From Lasiodiplodia sp. COLG20 (Eukaryota > Ascomycota > Dothideomycetes > Botryosphaeriales > Botryosphaeriaceae): a stretch of 64,000 bases of DNA. The stretch covers positions 248,001-312,000 of the forward strand of contig VNWV01000005.1 in assembly GCA_009801085.1 (NCBI GenBank), given 5' to 3'. Made by a program: the position numbers and the translations under genes. The notes under the pieces were generated by a model. The model made no database searches. It saw only the letters and a list, made by a program, of their open reading frames with translations, and was not told the DNA's origin. This document shows, one piece after another, positions 21,396 through 32,947 of the stretch (position 1 is the stretch's first letter; each line of letters starts with the position of its first letter).

Positions 21396-21795
21396 GTGAT
21401 AAACATTGAGTCAGGTATTCCTTTGGACGACCCGGATAAGTACGAGGACGACGCCTATAAGGAGGCCATCAACAACTGAAGCAGAGCTTTTGCGGAAGTA
21501 TCTAGTGGCGTGGCCTGGGTCATGTTTAAGGACTCGAATGCCATTGGTTCGAGTATTGATTCTGTATGGAACAACGAGGAGTGGCTGGCCCTCAAGCATA
21601 ATAGAGACGTCGAAGATTATCTAAATTGATGTGTCAGACACCAGCAAAATGCAGTAGGTCGGGACCGGAAGAACTAAGGACGAGGCGATGTGGAAGTTCG
21701 CGAGAATACGCAAGGAGGAGGATTCGGTTAGGGTGAGGCTTTGCGATTGGGCGAAATTCAGATGTAAAAGAACTTTTATAGCTAGTTTGGAACCT
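21396..21795 (+). pseudogene. Degenerate protein-coding remnant with stops and a frameshift
   Basis: From 21396 the frame reads VINIESGIPLDDPDKYEDDA and onward, with TGA at 21477, then SRAFAEVSSGVAWVMFKDSN and IDSVWNNEEWLALKHNRDVE. Near 21615-21630 the sense moves to the next frame (IDVSDTSKMQ, stop, VGTGRTKDEAMWKFARIRKE). The composition is clearly protein-like. It faintly recalls small fungal proteins with repeated SGxxxV and WxxxEWPAL patterns, but I cannot name a family. The premature stops and the surrounding AT-richness point to an inactivated gene. Confidence 0.5.
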
Positions 21796-22385
21796 TCAGA
21801 GGAGCTTAATGGGAGAAGAATGCGCAGAGAAAATTCTCACAATGGAGTGTTTACTCCGTATCTATTTAAGCGGACCCTCACGCCGCACAATCATATATGA
21901 TGACGATACTCTTCATGGTGTGCGAAGCTCGAATTCGAGTATTGTTATTGAAGACATCCTTCTTGACTACGAAGTATGTCAGGTGAATTGAGACGAGGCA
22001 TACAAAATACTTATGCCACTCTCTATAAAGAACTTCTCTTGGACGACTGAGTTGTTGATCATTCTGCCTACCCCACAGACGTCGTGCTGGATGATCTTGA
22101 TCTGTACGGATTTGGGAAATTATGGATACCTCTGCGGACAATGACTTTCGGGTGTCTTTTTGCCCAGAAACGGTAGTCCACTTCGCGGATGAAATAGTAA
22201 AGTGAGTCTAACCAGACACTCAAGTCGTCACGAAACCACAATGACTGGCACAGACTTACCAAAAGATATTGCATTACCATTTGCGTGCATGTGTCACGGA
22301 CAGTATATTATCTGACCACGCTACAATGAACCCTAACAGTTGGGTTCATTCCAGTACTCTTTTGCCCTCAAGGAGGCCTGTGCTA

Positions 22386-22460
22386 ACCGGCGTGGCGCAG
22401 TGGGTAAGGCGGAGCCTTACAACATGCATAAGTGAAGTCCATATTCAAGTAAGTGATTGG
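22386..22460 (+). repeat. tRNA-like element (tRNA relic or SINE head)
   Basis: TGGCGCAGTGGG at 22393-22404 is a perfect A box in a D-arm context (GCGC AGTGGGTAAG GCGG). A B-box-like TATTCAAGTAA follows about 50 bases later, close to the spacing in a real tRNA. The anticodon arm is weak (CTTA/TAAG around a 9-base loop) and no good acceptor stem is formed, so this is not a functional tRNA as it stands. Confidence 0.35.
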
Positions 22461-23611
22461 ATATAAACTTACGCTTACGTTCACCATACGTGCTCTGAAT
22501 CCTCCATGAGTTGTGGTCATGCGTATAGTCAAGACACTATCTAGAGAAAAGCAATTGTCTTAACGAGGTAAAAACAATACGTAGCACATGAAAGTATAAA
22601 ATCGCTACCAAAAGGTGATAAAGGTGCTCATTCACTAACTTTGCTTCGTTATCAAAGTTATTCCTTTGCATCGTCTCACCCTGAGTAGACTACTACGTTC
22701 AACCAGTACACTCCCTTAAACCAAATCTTTCACCAATTCCTCACCCAGCTCCACTCTCCTCTTAGAAAACCCATTTATCACCACGAAAGCTTGAGATCTC
22801 AAATAACCTTTCACCACCATACGAAAATCCCGCCATAGCCTGTTCCCAATTTCTAAATGGTAGCACGGAAAAACTTGACCATTTGCTTCGATGACCACCT
22901 AATTTTTACCTATAGAGGGGGAAATTGCAGTTGATGATTAGCTGAACTTATTTTTCATGGGCAGCTGAAGCTGTCATCCGGATGTGAATGTGGAATTAAT
23001 GATTATATACTTACGTCTGCACGATAGCTTCAACGACCCGTATCTGTTCCTTTTCATTAAAAGAAAGGAAAAAGAACAGAAGCATACTTACGCTATGCTC
23101 TACGGCCCTGCAATTCTTCGCGCTAGCCATCGGCTGCAGTATCCTTCCATACCTCCAGCACCACGCTGAACTGGCAGGACAATTCCAGCCCACAAAAGTC
23201 ACAGCAGCGGAGAACCGGCTTCCAGACAAACGCTCTATAGTATTCATTACATCGCCCTGAACATCACTCATCCAGAGCAGCTATGCAGTCAGTGTATAGC
23301 AGAGACCCTCGCTCGGCAGCAGCAACGGCAGCAGTAGCAGGAGCAGGAGCCAAGAGAAGCAGCGCCAATGGGACAACATGCCTGTTTTGCAACACACACA
23401 AGTAGAAAAGACATCCCTGCCAGAGCTCAGTCATGCAAGCAAAACAAAAAGTCTCTCCGTCTCCCGTCTACTACTTTCCCACCGTCACCACCTCCGCCAA
23501 GTATACGTCTTAAAACAAAAGGCTTCAAAAAAAGGTGTCATGCTCATATGCTCTCTCGGCATTAATCTCTTTCCTACGGAAAACTCCCATGTCTTCCCCC
23601 CCCATCTCCAT

Positions 23612-24851
23612 TTATTTCTTCTTTTCCGGCGCCTTGTCCTTCGCCTTCTCGCCGCCCTTCGCGTCCTTGTTCTCCCCATTTGCGGCGGCGTTGGAGCCGC
23701 CGTTCGCCGCGGAGCCGTTGGCCTGCTTCTCGGCGCCCTCCTTCTTAGCCGCGCCGCCGTTCTCCTTGTCTTCCTGCTGCTGCTTGTTCTGGATCTTGTT
23801 CTCGATGAGGTCGTGGAAAGCGGTGATGGCGCGGATCAAGCTGCTGAGGTAGATGGTCATGAGCTGGTCGTTCGTCTTGACGCTCATGGCGCGGGCGAGG
23901 TCGCTGTCGCCGACCGCCGGGACGGCTGCGCCGTTTTCGGTGGCAGCAAGCACGGGCTTGGGGGTGGCGAGGTTGGGCAGCAGGTTGAAGACGTCCTGTA
24001 GGTTGCCGAGGATGGCGTGGTTGACAGGCAGGTCGCCGTCCAGCACCTTCTGCAGATAGGTGCCGATGTCTCGTAGGCGCAGGTGCAGGCCCTGCAGCGA
24101 CTGCAGCTGCGACGTTATGCGCGTCGACAGCGTGCCCACGGCCACGTCGCGGATGTCGCGCAGCAGGTGCTCGACGCCAATCTCCTCTGCCTCCTCCGCC
24201 TCGATTATGCTGGGCGTGTGAACGAACGTCTTGGTGGTGGTGGTGCCGTCCTGTTATCCTCCAGCGTTAGTCATTTCTCCAGACGAAATGCGTTATGGCG
24301 GCGATGATGGCATACATCCTTGATCTCCTCCACGGCGAAGTATGCGTCCGTCGGCACGCCGACCTCCTTGGGCTGAACGTCGATGATGACGAGCAACGGG
24401 TTGGGTGTGTATCTCTTGAACAGCTCGTTGATCTCCAGATCCGACGCGCGCAGCTTGGGGCCCGAATGGTACCAGCCGATCAGCTTCTCACGGGCGTTGA
24501 CCTTCTTGAACATGTCGTTCATCGACTCGACGTAGTTGTGGTCCAGGAACCATACTGACGGATCCTTCTCGTCCTCCTCGAAGGGCACTGCACAGCGAAT
24601 GTTTCGTCAGCGATTGTGGTTGCGGCGGCGCTGCGGCCGGGGGAGAGTGTCGCGTGGCCAAGCTTACCGGCGAAGCTGTTTGATACCCGGACGTTCTTGC
24701 CGTCATTCTGGCCCAGAAGCACACCGACGACACGCTTCTTGGTGCCCTTGGCAGTGCGGCCGTAGTGGTCTGCGGCGGAGAGGAGGACGAGCGGGGCGAC
24801 GGACACGTTCCGCGTCACCAGCGACAACGTCTCTGCTGTTGTGGCGGGCAT
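23612..24851 (-). CDS. rpn8: 26S proteasome regulatory subunit Rpn8
   Basis: Three exons on the minus strand: 24851-24668, 24587-24316 and 24250-23612; 364 residues. The N-terminal MPN domain runs [65 protein letters not shown] and [20 protein letters not shown]. The metal-binding JAMM residues are absent, as is normal for Rpn8, which pairs with the catalytic Rpn11 in the proteasome lid. The helical C-terminal part ([41 protein letters not shown]) ends in a Lys/Glu/Ala/Asn-rich tail of about 70 residues. Length and order match fungal orthologues. The gene is codirectional with the permease upstream, 576 bases away, with no sign of shared regulation. Confidence 0.96.
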
Positions 24852-25427
24852 GGCGGGCAGGCTGGGCGGTGCGGCTGGAGAGGCGGAAAGTGGGTGCGGA
24901 GGAGGGCCGAAGGTGCGATGGCCCGAGTTGGAGCGGACGGCAGGCGCGAGAGGCGGGGTTGGTGGAGATGGAGGGGCGGATGGATGTGTGATGTTGGAGC
25001 TGGAGGCCGGGTTGAGCTCAGAGCTTCAACGCCGGTGATGATGCGCCAAGACCGCTCACCCTGGGCGGTCACAGGCTGCAGAATGGCCCAGCACGCCATT
25101 CGTCCCGACTGCTTGAACGCCTTCGTCCGGGAGCTCCACTCTACCAGAATCAGCCGATTGCAGAGGAGCCTTGCTGAGTCAAGCTTTCCTCCTGGTTCTC
25201 GCTGTCGCTGGGGAGCTTGTTCTACTCCGTTCCGTCGTCTTCTCCAAACACAAGACACCGGCGCTCTGACTTTCATTCAATAACATTGTACGGTATGCTT
25301 GTGATATTTCGCTATTTATATTCCCAAACACAGCTACACGCAAGCATTATGCACGGATAAATGAGAGCCAGAAATCACAGTGGTATTCACAAAGCTACAA
25401 TGATCTACAAGAACACATTCCTCTCCT
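24852..25427. other. rpn8 promoter and permease 3' region
   Basis: This 576-base spacer holds the rpn8 promoter. The plus-strand G-rich run at 24850-25000 reads as a C-rich leader for rpn8. I did not find the PACE element GGTGGCAAA known from yeast proteasome genes. The part near 25290-25420 is AT-rich and fits the permease 3' UTR. Confidence 0.4.
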
Positions 25428-27147
25428 TCAAGCCTTCGCTAGCTCCTCTTTTCCCTCGGTTCCATCTGCGCTCGATGAATCCGGCACGACCGGCATTCCA
25501 GCAACGACTCCGATGTCCTCGGGGTTCTCGGTCTGCATGACAGGCGGACCCTTGAAGTCCTTGCGTCCCCTGATGATGTACCACACCAACGAGATGGTAC
25601 CAAATCCGACAAACACAACTGAAGCGTAGTTCATCGTCGTAGCATCCACAGGCAAGCTTACCGGCATGCAGAAAAGCACTACGGCCAAGACGATCCAGAT
25701 GATTGTCAAGATGTTGATAGCAAGACCGAACTTGCCGAGAGAGAAAGTCGAGTGGCGGACCAGCTTACGACCACGCAGGACGCTGACAAGAATGGGTCCA
25801 CCGTACGAGGCGCTCAGGCAGATGGTGGCGCATCCAGTGAAGGAGTTGAAAGCCGCACTGGATCCGAAGTAGATGAGACCCAAGAGACAGTCAACAAGGG
25901 TCGAGAGGACCAGACCCCAGAGGGGGATGTCGAAACGCTTATCGACACGAGACCACAGCCGGCTACCGGGAATGGCACCGTCACGGGCAAAGGCATACGT
26001 GCATCGACTGGCGGCAGTCAGAGCGCCGGTACCAGCGAAGAACAGGATGCCGAGGATCAGGAAGAGAAGGCCGAAGCCACCGCCCGCGCTACCAGTCACC
26101 TCCTTGAAAACGGTACCAATCGGCTGGCCGCTAGCCACATTCAGAAGCATCTGCACATCAGGCAGCACAAAAAGAATGGGGATGAGATATACGACACCCG
26201 TAACGCCAGCGGCAGCGACCGAGAGGACAATGGCCTTGGGAACCTCACGCTCCGGGTTTTGGACCTCCTCACACATGGCGGCAACCATACCGTAGCCGGT
26301 CAAGGTGTAGGCAGCCTGGAGAAGGCCGACGAAGAAAGCCCAGCCGGACGGCCTAAACGAAATGAGTTAGGAATTGCAAAAATGGGGACGTGGGCAGTCT
26401 GAGCTTACCATCCACTTCCGGAGGCGTCGAAGTGAGCGAAGACAAATTCGCCGCTGCGCTTCGTAGGGGCCATGGCCAGAACCGTTACCAAGATGATTAC
26501 GACGCTAGCGGCGGTCCAGTAGACGCAAATCTTGTTAATCAAGTCCAGATACTTGGCGCCGAAGACATTGACCGAGAAACAGACGAACATGACAGCCCAG
26601 AACATCAGGATGGTTTGCCACTCGTTGGCGACAAAATCCTCGTTCCACAGGCTGATGGCGCTAAGGATCAGCTGGCCGCCGGAAAAGTTGATACTGCAAG
26701 TGACCAGCCAGTTTCCAACGAGTGTGAGCCAGCCCACGATCCACGAAGCAATTGGTGCGTATTTCTTGGTCGAAAGCATGGCAGCCCAGTAGTAGACACC
26801 GCCGGCGGTCGGATACACGGCGCAGATTTCGGCCAAAGACGCGGCGATACCGAGGGAAATGAGCGAAACCAGGACCCAGCCCCAGAGAATAGTCACGGAT
26901 TGTCCATCGGCAAGGGTAATCTTTCTGAAATCAGCCAATTGTATGTCTCGAGGGCGCAATCGCAACGTACGTAAAAGGTGGTGGAGAGACCGAAGGGAAC
27001 CGCCATGATGGCGAAGGACAGGCCCAAAACGGAGAACATGCTCAGGTTCCGGGGCAATTCGGCCTTGTAGCCCATCTTCGCCAGCGCGGCGTTGGCGTTG
27101 GCGTCGACTGAGCCATGGCGGCTGCTGGCGACCGAGTTCTGGCGCAT
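25428..27147 (-). CDS. APC-superfamily permease, amino acid/choline (ACT) type
   Basis: Three exons on the minus strand: 27147-26971, 26920-26409 and 26352-25428; 537 residues. Motifs of the fungal amino acid/choline transporter family are clear: LPRNLSMFSVLGLSFAIMAV, PFGLSTTFY, SLGIAASLAEICAVYPTAGG, VGLLQAAYTLTGYGMVAAMC, EEVQNPEREVPKAIVLSVAA, YAFARDGAIPGSRLW and HSTFSLGKFG. Hydrophobic segments are consistent with 12 transmembrane helices and cytoplasmic ends. Relatives carry GABA, choline, polyamines or amino acids at the plasma membrane or vacuole; the substrate cannot be settled from sequence. The first intron ends at AAAG just after a CAG that would break the frame, a tandem acceptor worth noting. 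Confidence 0.9.
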
Positions 27148-28694
27148 GGTGGTTGAGCACCGAAGCGTTTTCGGGCGGCGATTGAGGCTTGGGCGACGAG
27201 GAAGCGGACGGAGGTCGTCCTATGGGGAAATCTGTCAGCAAGCGGTCTCGTGGGCCATGACACCGCGCGTACCCACTCGCGCTGCCCAGCGCGGGCGGAC
27301 AGCGGTCGGAATGGCGCAGAGCTGGGGGCGCCAAATCCGCGATCTGAGGGTTGCTCCGCACCGCACAGACGGCGGTTTTTCCGGGGTGGAGGTGTGTGAA
27401 CTCACTTTTCTGCGCGACGCGCCACCAGTGGGAGGGAAAACGTTCGGTGAGTGAGCGGCGCAGACGGGCGCAGAGCCGCCATTATGATGTCCTCGCCCTC
27501 AGCCCTGCGCACACGACTACTGGGCCAGGCCCCGCGATAGCGTCGGCAACGGGACTGTGTGGGCGTCGATTGCCGTGTGGGTTAGCGGCGCCAGGCGGGC
27601 AGCGCGATAAGAGTGACATAACGCCTTGACGAGCAAAACCCGGTCTTCGGAGCCCCCAACCGGGCTGAGCCGGCAGCTCTTGCCCCAGACACCAACCCAC
27701 GAAGCGCTCTTTGCGCCCGCCCATGACTTGCAATCTCTTGCGCTTACCAGAATTCCTGTTTCATCTGCCATATCTATGGTCCCTGCAGCCTTTCTTATCA
27801 ACCTGCCCTTGCTCCAAACGGCAATATCATGCAGCGGACATATCACCGCTCCCACGCCCAGCTCTCGTTTCGTCGCAGCCCAGCTGCGTCATCTGCCATG
27901 CAGCCCCTTGGATCTTCGCCCGCGGTAGCCCTGGTTCCATGCCTATCAGACCCCGACCCGCAAATGCGGAGCCTCAGCCGAGCTTGGCTCGGTGCTTGAG
28001 TGCTGCCTTGCACTCTCTCTCCACAGATAACCTTGCTGCTGGTCTAGCCAGGCACTGAATCCGAGCCTTGCGAACTTCGTCCGACCGTTGTGATCGCTAC
28101 AAAGCTTCGCTGTCGAAGATTCGAGCTTTTCTAAGAGGCTTGAATGCCCATTGCAAATTGCTTATCGCGACTGCTCCGAAGATACGGGTGCTTCCTGGTA
28201 CGGGCGTAGTATTACTCGCCAGTTGTTTCTCGGCAAATCTCACATCTCTATCAGCAAGTTCTGCTAACAGGAGGCAAGTTGACGAAATACCACGAGAAAT
28301 GCCTAGAGAGAACCCCATTGCAAGCCACTTTATCTACTTTCGGTTTTCGACCCCTCTGGACACAGCCAACGGTTCGAAAATCTGCTGCTTGTAGTTATAC
28401 CTGAACTAATATTGAATCCCCTAAAGTAAGTAACTGAGAAGTTGATATTACTTTATCTGTATTGTCTGGCAACTGCATCCTAAATCTGAGGTTCGAATTC
28501 TTTTCTCAAAACAGCCGGTTCAATAGCACGTTATGTAAGCGATAGATTCTGGTGACGTGTTGCTTGGCATTCTCATATCCCCATAACACTGTGCGGGCAG
28601 CCTGATCTCATTATCTCGATATCATCCGTCTATCGTTGCCAATCTCTCTCCTCTTCGGTCTCTCGGCGCTGTCTCTATTGCTCTGAACTAAACC
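27148..28694. other. Divergent region between the permease and HET protein 1
   Basis: This 1.55-kb region holds two promoters. The half near the permease is GC-richer (27150-27700); from about 28390 it is AT-richer. GGTTCGAATTC at 28491-28501 resembles a pol III B box but lacks an A box at tRNA distance. No gene is supported. Confidence 0.4.
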
Positions 28695-30581
28695 ATGCTC
28701 TGTCATTGTTGCTCGGCCCTTTTCACTGGCCGTCGTGGAAAGGGGATGTTCCAAAAACACCTCAGCCTTGACGACCTTGAAAAATCAGCACAAAATGGCT
28801 GCAGGCTTTGCATAATCAGTTGGGTTTATTACGCCAATTCGAAGTCAGCCATTCTTAAGAGAATAGGGTGCAACCCAATCTTCAGGTTCATCGGTTCAAA
28901 TCCATCTAATGGCGGCCTATTTCTATCGATCATGGGTCTTGCAGCGAATCACTTCGAAGTCCGATTAATTGCTTTGCAGAGCGCAATACAGCTCAATACC
29001 CACCCTATTTTACCGAGGAATACAGGCAGCGAATCATGCAAAGTCCTTGCAAAGCAATGGATCGAGCATTGTCTTCACAATCATACGCGTTGCAAAAGCT
29101 TTAACCGAGCGGGATGGCTACCAACACGGCTGGTCGACGTACGAACATCGCCACCACGATTAGTGAAAGGATCAACGATTCTGTCACAGACAGAATACGC
29201 TACATTGAGCCACCGGTGGAGAAGAGACCTTGTGAGACTGACAGGAGATAACTTCGACGACTTCGAGCATGGTCTCCCCGTACAAAAGCTGTCTAAAACT
29301 TTCCTTGACGCATTTGAAATGGCAAGAACCCTTGGCATAGACTATGTCTGGATAGATTGCTTGTGTATCATTCAAGATTCAAAGGAAGATTGGGAAAGGG
29401 AGGGTGCGGCCATGGGTCGTGTATACAAACATGGCCTTTGTAACTTTGCGGCAACTGCTGCTGCCAACGGATCTGATGGCCTCTTTGTGGATCGTGAGCA
29501 ACCCTGGACGACCCCTTTTCTAGTAGAGCCGACTTGGACCGAGCCTGGAAACTTGAACAATGACCGTTATGTATGCATTGCGGATGGTCATCCTAGCTAC
29601 GGAACACTGAGTGGAGGAGCTCTCAGTAAACGTGGTTGGGTGTTTCAAGAACAAGTGCTCTCACCGCGCACAATATATTTTGACAACCAGCTATTTTGGG
29701 AATGCGAGGTCGTCGCTGACGAAATGTTTCCGGAACTTGGTGGCTTCATCCCCGCCACATCCAGAAGACATACATACAAGCGCTACATCTGGGGGACCCG
29801 CACCCTACTGGACTGGCTCGAATTGGTTCAGAATTATAGCAGTCGCAAGTTGACGTTCGAAGAAGATAAGCTCATCGCAATCAGCGGCATTGCGAAAGAG
29901 TTCAACCCGCAAGTTGACTACTTGGCCGGACTGTGGAGAGATGATTTGACATGGCAGCTCCTGTGGTTTCTTCGTGGCCCTGTAGCTCGACCAGCGAGCT
30001 ACCGTGCGCCTTCTTGGTCTTGGGCCTCGGTGGACGGAGCATTGTATCCTCACTTCCCCAAACACGCTAGGCAAGACGCTATCAGGGTTACAGCAGCAGA
30101 AACTACACCCGTTCATGAGCCGTTCGGACAGGTCGCCGATGGGCATATCAAGCTTGAAGGTCTTTTACATGAGGGAACGCTTCGTGGAAAATACTTTTTT
30201 CCACTGGAAACCCATCCACAGGCCGCGTTGAAGAAGTGGAGCCAAGGACTGAAAGTGAGGCTGGATCGTAGCGATGGCACATTGGAAAAGTGCTTCATTC
30301 TGCCCGTAACGATCGTGGATAATGAGGCACACCGTTCATTCAAGTTTCGGTACTTGGCGATCCTTGGACTCGTGCTCAAGCCCGTGGAAAACGCCCAGTA
30401 TTTCAACCGTTGCGGATTTTTCGAGATCAGAGCATCTAGCGATCGAGGGTCTAAATGGTCTACATTCTTACAAGAGTGGCGGTCATACTTACCCGGCGCT
30501 CCTCCACCACTGGAGTCCCACGAGCGCTTAGGATTGGAGAGGACGGAGTCCGACAATGAGTTTATCTTAACGATCAAGTGA
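28695..30581 (+). CDS. HET-domain (heterokaryon incompatibility) protein 1
   Basis: Single exon, 628 residues, ATG at 28695 (MLCHCCSALFTGRRGKGMFQ). The HET core lies at about residues 170-300: EYATLSHRWRRD, TFLDAFEMARTLGIDYVWID and CLCIIQDSKEDWEREGAAMG, then RVYKHGLCNFAATAAANGSD. SKRGWVFQEQVLSPRTIYF and a tryptophan-rich ASYRAPSWSWASVDG follow, as usual for this family. The N-terminal CxxC (CHCC) and NGCRLC pattern is also typical. Such proteins act in non-self recognition between hyphae, or are paralogues of unknown role in large families (family knowledge). No partner gene can be picked out nearby. Confidence 0.92.
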   Translation: MLCHCCSALFTGRRGKGMFQKHLSLDDLEKSAQNGCRLCIISWVYYANSKSAILKRIGCNPIFRFIGSNPSNGGLFLSIMGLAANHFEVRLIALQSAIQLNTHPILPRNTGSESCKVLAKQWIEHCLHNHTRCKSFNRAGWLPTRLVDVRTSPPRLVKGSTILSQTEYATLSHRWRRDLVRLTGDNFDDFEHGLPVQKLSKTFLDAFEMARTLGIDYVWIDCLCIIQDSKEDWEREGAAMGRVYKHGLCNFAATAAANGSDGLFVDREQPWTTPFLVEPTWTEPGNLNNDRYVCIADGHPSYGTLSGGALSKRGWVFQEQVLSPRTIYFDNQLFWECEVVADEMFPELGGFIPATSRRHTYKRYIWGTRTLLDWLELVQNYSSRKLTFEEDKLIAISGIAKEFNPQVDYLAGLWRDDLTWQLLWFLRGPVARPASYRAPSWSWASVDGALYPHFPKHARQDAIRVTAAETTPVHEPFGQVADGHIKLEGLLHEGTLRGKYFFPLETHPQAALKKWSQGLKVRLDRSDGTLEKCFILPVTIVDNEAHRSFKFRYLAILGLVLKPVENAQYFNRCGFFEIRASSDRGSKWSTFLQEWRSYLPGAPPPLESHERLGLERTESDNEFILTIK

Positions 30582-30896
30582 TACACCGACTTGGTGTATT
30601 GACCACAGATACTGCATCCCACCTCAAGCGTAGCTGAAGATTTCGACCGGGCGAATCGAAGCATAGGAGAATCTACATTTTCATCAAGACATTTACTTCG
30701 ATTACCCACGTAAAGAAGGCGAAGTCTTTAGTACCCGCTTTAGCTGTCAAAAATTTCATATCCGCATTTGGAAGGCAAGATTGGCAATAATTTCAATGTT
30801 TTCAATTCTATAAGACTTCTCACTATAATCTCTACAATTTCCTACCTTTGGTTGCGTCTTGTTGTTATCCCAAATTACAGGCCTCTGGATACTCCA
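30582..30896. other. Convergent spacer between HET protein 1 and the flavin monooxygenase
   Basis: Two 3' ends face each other over 315 AT-rich bases. Nothing beyond the two 3' UTRs is visible. Confidence 0.5.
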
Positions 30897-32947
30897 TCAA
30901 GCGTTCAGGCCCTCCTCAACAGCCTTGATCTGCAACGCCAGGAACTTCGAGTAGATCCTGCACAGCGCCAAGTTCCCGCCCATGAACCACAATCCAGGAT
31001 GACCACTGGGGCGCCACATCTGCCAAGCACACGAATCAGCAAAAACAGTCTCAAGCACTCGCCCCGAAAGGAGGAACTTACCGCATTAATCTCACCCTCC
31101 CGGTCCAAATCCCACACGTCCTGACACCTGTCCGCCTGCTCCTTGCCGAGCGCCTTCGCCACGCTCGTCCGCATATTGTCGTAGCCGGTCGCCAGCACGA
31201 CGATATCAGCCTCCAGCCTCCTGCCATCAGCGAGGACCAGCGCATCCTTCTCGAAGCCCTTGATGCCATCCGGGCTGTTTGCGACCTTGACCTTGCCGTC
31301 GCAGATGAGCTTCGAGCAGCCGACATCAATGTAGTAGCCACCGCCACGGGTGATGTACTTCCTGAACAGGCCACTGCCATCTGGGCCCCAATCCAGCACA
31401 AAGCCGTTACGCGTAAGGCCCTCGACCGTCTCGCGCTCGAGCTCCTCCCTTACCATCGTCGTGAACGGCACGTGCAGCGCGAACTGCACGGCCGCGGGCA
31501 AGCTCTGGGCGAAGACGTCGGCGTCCTCGGTGGGCGGGCCGAACTCGTCGTACAGGCCGCTGTGCATGGCGAAGATGCCCTTGCCCTCGGCGGCCGAGAT
31601 GACGTAGGTGCCGCGGCGCTGGACCATCGTCACGCTGGCGGCGCCGGCCTCGTGGTAGTTCTGGGCGATGTCGTGGCCGCTGTTGCCCGTGCCGACGACG
31701 ACGACCTTTTTGTTGGAAAGGTCGGCGCCGCTGGCCGTCGCGTCTGCGTGCTGGCTGCCGTGGTAGACGGTGCCGGCGAAGTCGGACTGGCCGGGGAAGG
31801 TGGGGATCTTGGGCTCGCCTGAGTGGCCGGTGCAGAAGACGATGTGGTGAGGGTGCAGGGTGCGGGTCTGGCCGTTGTCGCGCTTGACGGTGATGGTCCA
31901 GGTGTGGGTGGCGTCCGAGTAGGAGCTGGCGGTGATGGTGCTGGACAGCCAGACGTTGAGCTCGAGGAGGGTGGCGTAGGCTTCGAACCAGTCGCCGAGC
32001 TTGTCCTTGGGCGTGAAGAGCGGCCATGTGCTCGGGAAAGGCATGTATGCCATGTGGGTGTAGTTGACGGGGTCATGGGTGACGAGAGTCTACGCCGTGT
32101 GTCAGTGGTTGGTTGAAGTGTGTGGGAGTATCCTTGGGGCTCACCCTGTATCTGCACCGCCAGTTGTCGCCCACACGCTTGTTCCTGTCAATCAACAAGC
32201 ACGACACGCCCATGGCCTGCAACCTGGCGGCAATGTTGAGACCAGATTGACCTAGCAATGCGTCAGTTCTCAATTGCAAACAATTCGACTCGAGTAGCAC
32301 TCACCAGCACCCACACAGACAACCTGTGGCTCCTCATCCACAAATTCACGTTGCCTTTCTCTCCGCTCCGTCCAATTACCGCCACCCATCACACCTCCAA
32401 CCAGCGAATTATTGCCTCCATGCGGCCTCCTAACACCAACCTTATCCTCGAACCCCTTGAGCTCCTGCAGGGCCGTGTACAGCATATACGCCTTCCACTC
32501 GCCGCCATCCAGCACCAGCCTCAGCATGCCCTTGCCGCGGCCGACGCTGGTCTCCCACTCGAACATGCTCTCGACCCACTCGAGCCCCTCGACGGGCGAC
32601 TTGACGGCCGGGGCGAACCTGTTTGAGGCGTCGGCGAGCTTGGTCGGCTGCAGCTGGAAGCGCGGCTGCCCGGCCCCCACGTACGTCTTCAGCGCGTCGA
32701 GGCCGCGGACGGTGCGCAGGTCCCAACCCAGCGCCAGGTGGTCGCGCCACCAGCAGTCGGCATGCAGCACCGTCGGCAGGCTCGCGCTGAGATCAGACGC
32801 CGAGAGCGCGCCGGCGAACGAGGTGAGCCATTTGGAGGCGACTTCGGTGGGGTTTGCCGGCGGCGAGGGCGTCTTCGAGGCGATTGCTGGCTCCGGCTTG
32901 GTGAAGGTTGGGAACTTGATGGTGTGTAGGGAGTCGGTGGCCAGCAT
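30897..32947 (-). CDS. Flavin-containing monooxygenase with N-terminal NTF2-like domain
   Basis: Four exons on the minus strand: 32947-32305, 32251-32145, 32089-31082 and 31019-30897; 626 residues. ATG 32947 is the first in-frame ATG. Residues 1-200 (SKWLTSFAGALSASD, WWRDHLALGWDLRTVRGLDA, FEWETSVGRGKGMLRLVL) look like an NTF2-like fold. The FAD site is VCVGAGQSGLNIA (213-218), the flavin monooxygenase fingerprint is FAGTVYH near 354-360, the NADPH site is VVVGTGNSGHDIA (383-388), and VVLATGYDN and GLWFMGGNL complete the pattern. The enzyme should oxygenate a small substrate using NADPH and O2; substrate unknown (YUCCA-like and fungal FMO-like proteins share this layout). It is divergent from a Zn2Cys6 regulator 550 bases away, which may control it. 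Confidence 0.9.

Larger units (their letters stand above)
19795..23611. other. AT-rich relic region, no intact gene
   Basis: This 3.8-kb block separates the SWIM gene from rpn8. It is visibly richer in A and T than its neighbours from about 20100 to 23000 and has decayed coding-like stretches (20348-20491 minus, 21396-21795 plus), a tRNA-like element on each strand and a long A-run next to a GA repeat. This is the usual look of old transposon or gene debris degraded by repeat-induced point mutation, though I have not measured a RIP index. The last few hundred bases (23290-23611) are more balanced and belong to the rpn8 3' side. Confidence 0.6.

Noticed and set aside
22716..22898. 60-codon minus-strand frame in the AT-rich block
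   Set aside because: Protein-like in part (GNRLWRDFRMVVKGY), but short, without a recognised family and without an ATG context; too weak to call a pseudogene.
28491..28501. B-box-like GGTTCGAATTC
   Set aside because: There is no A box at tRNA distance and no cloverleaf; not a tRNA gene.
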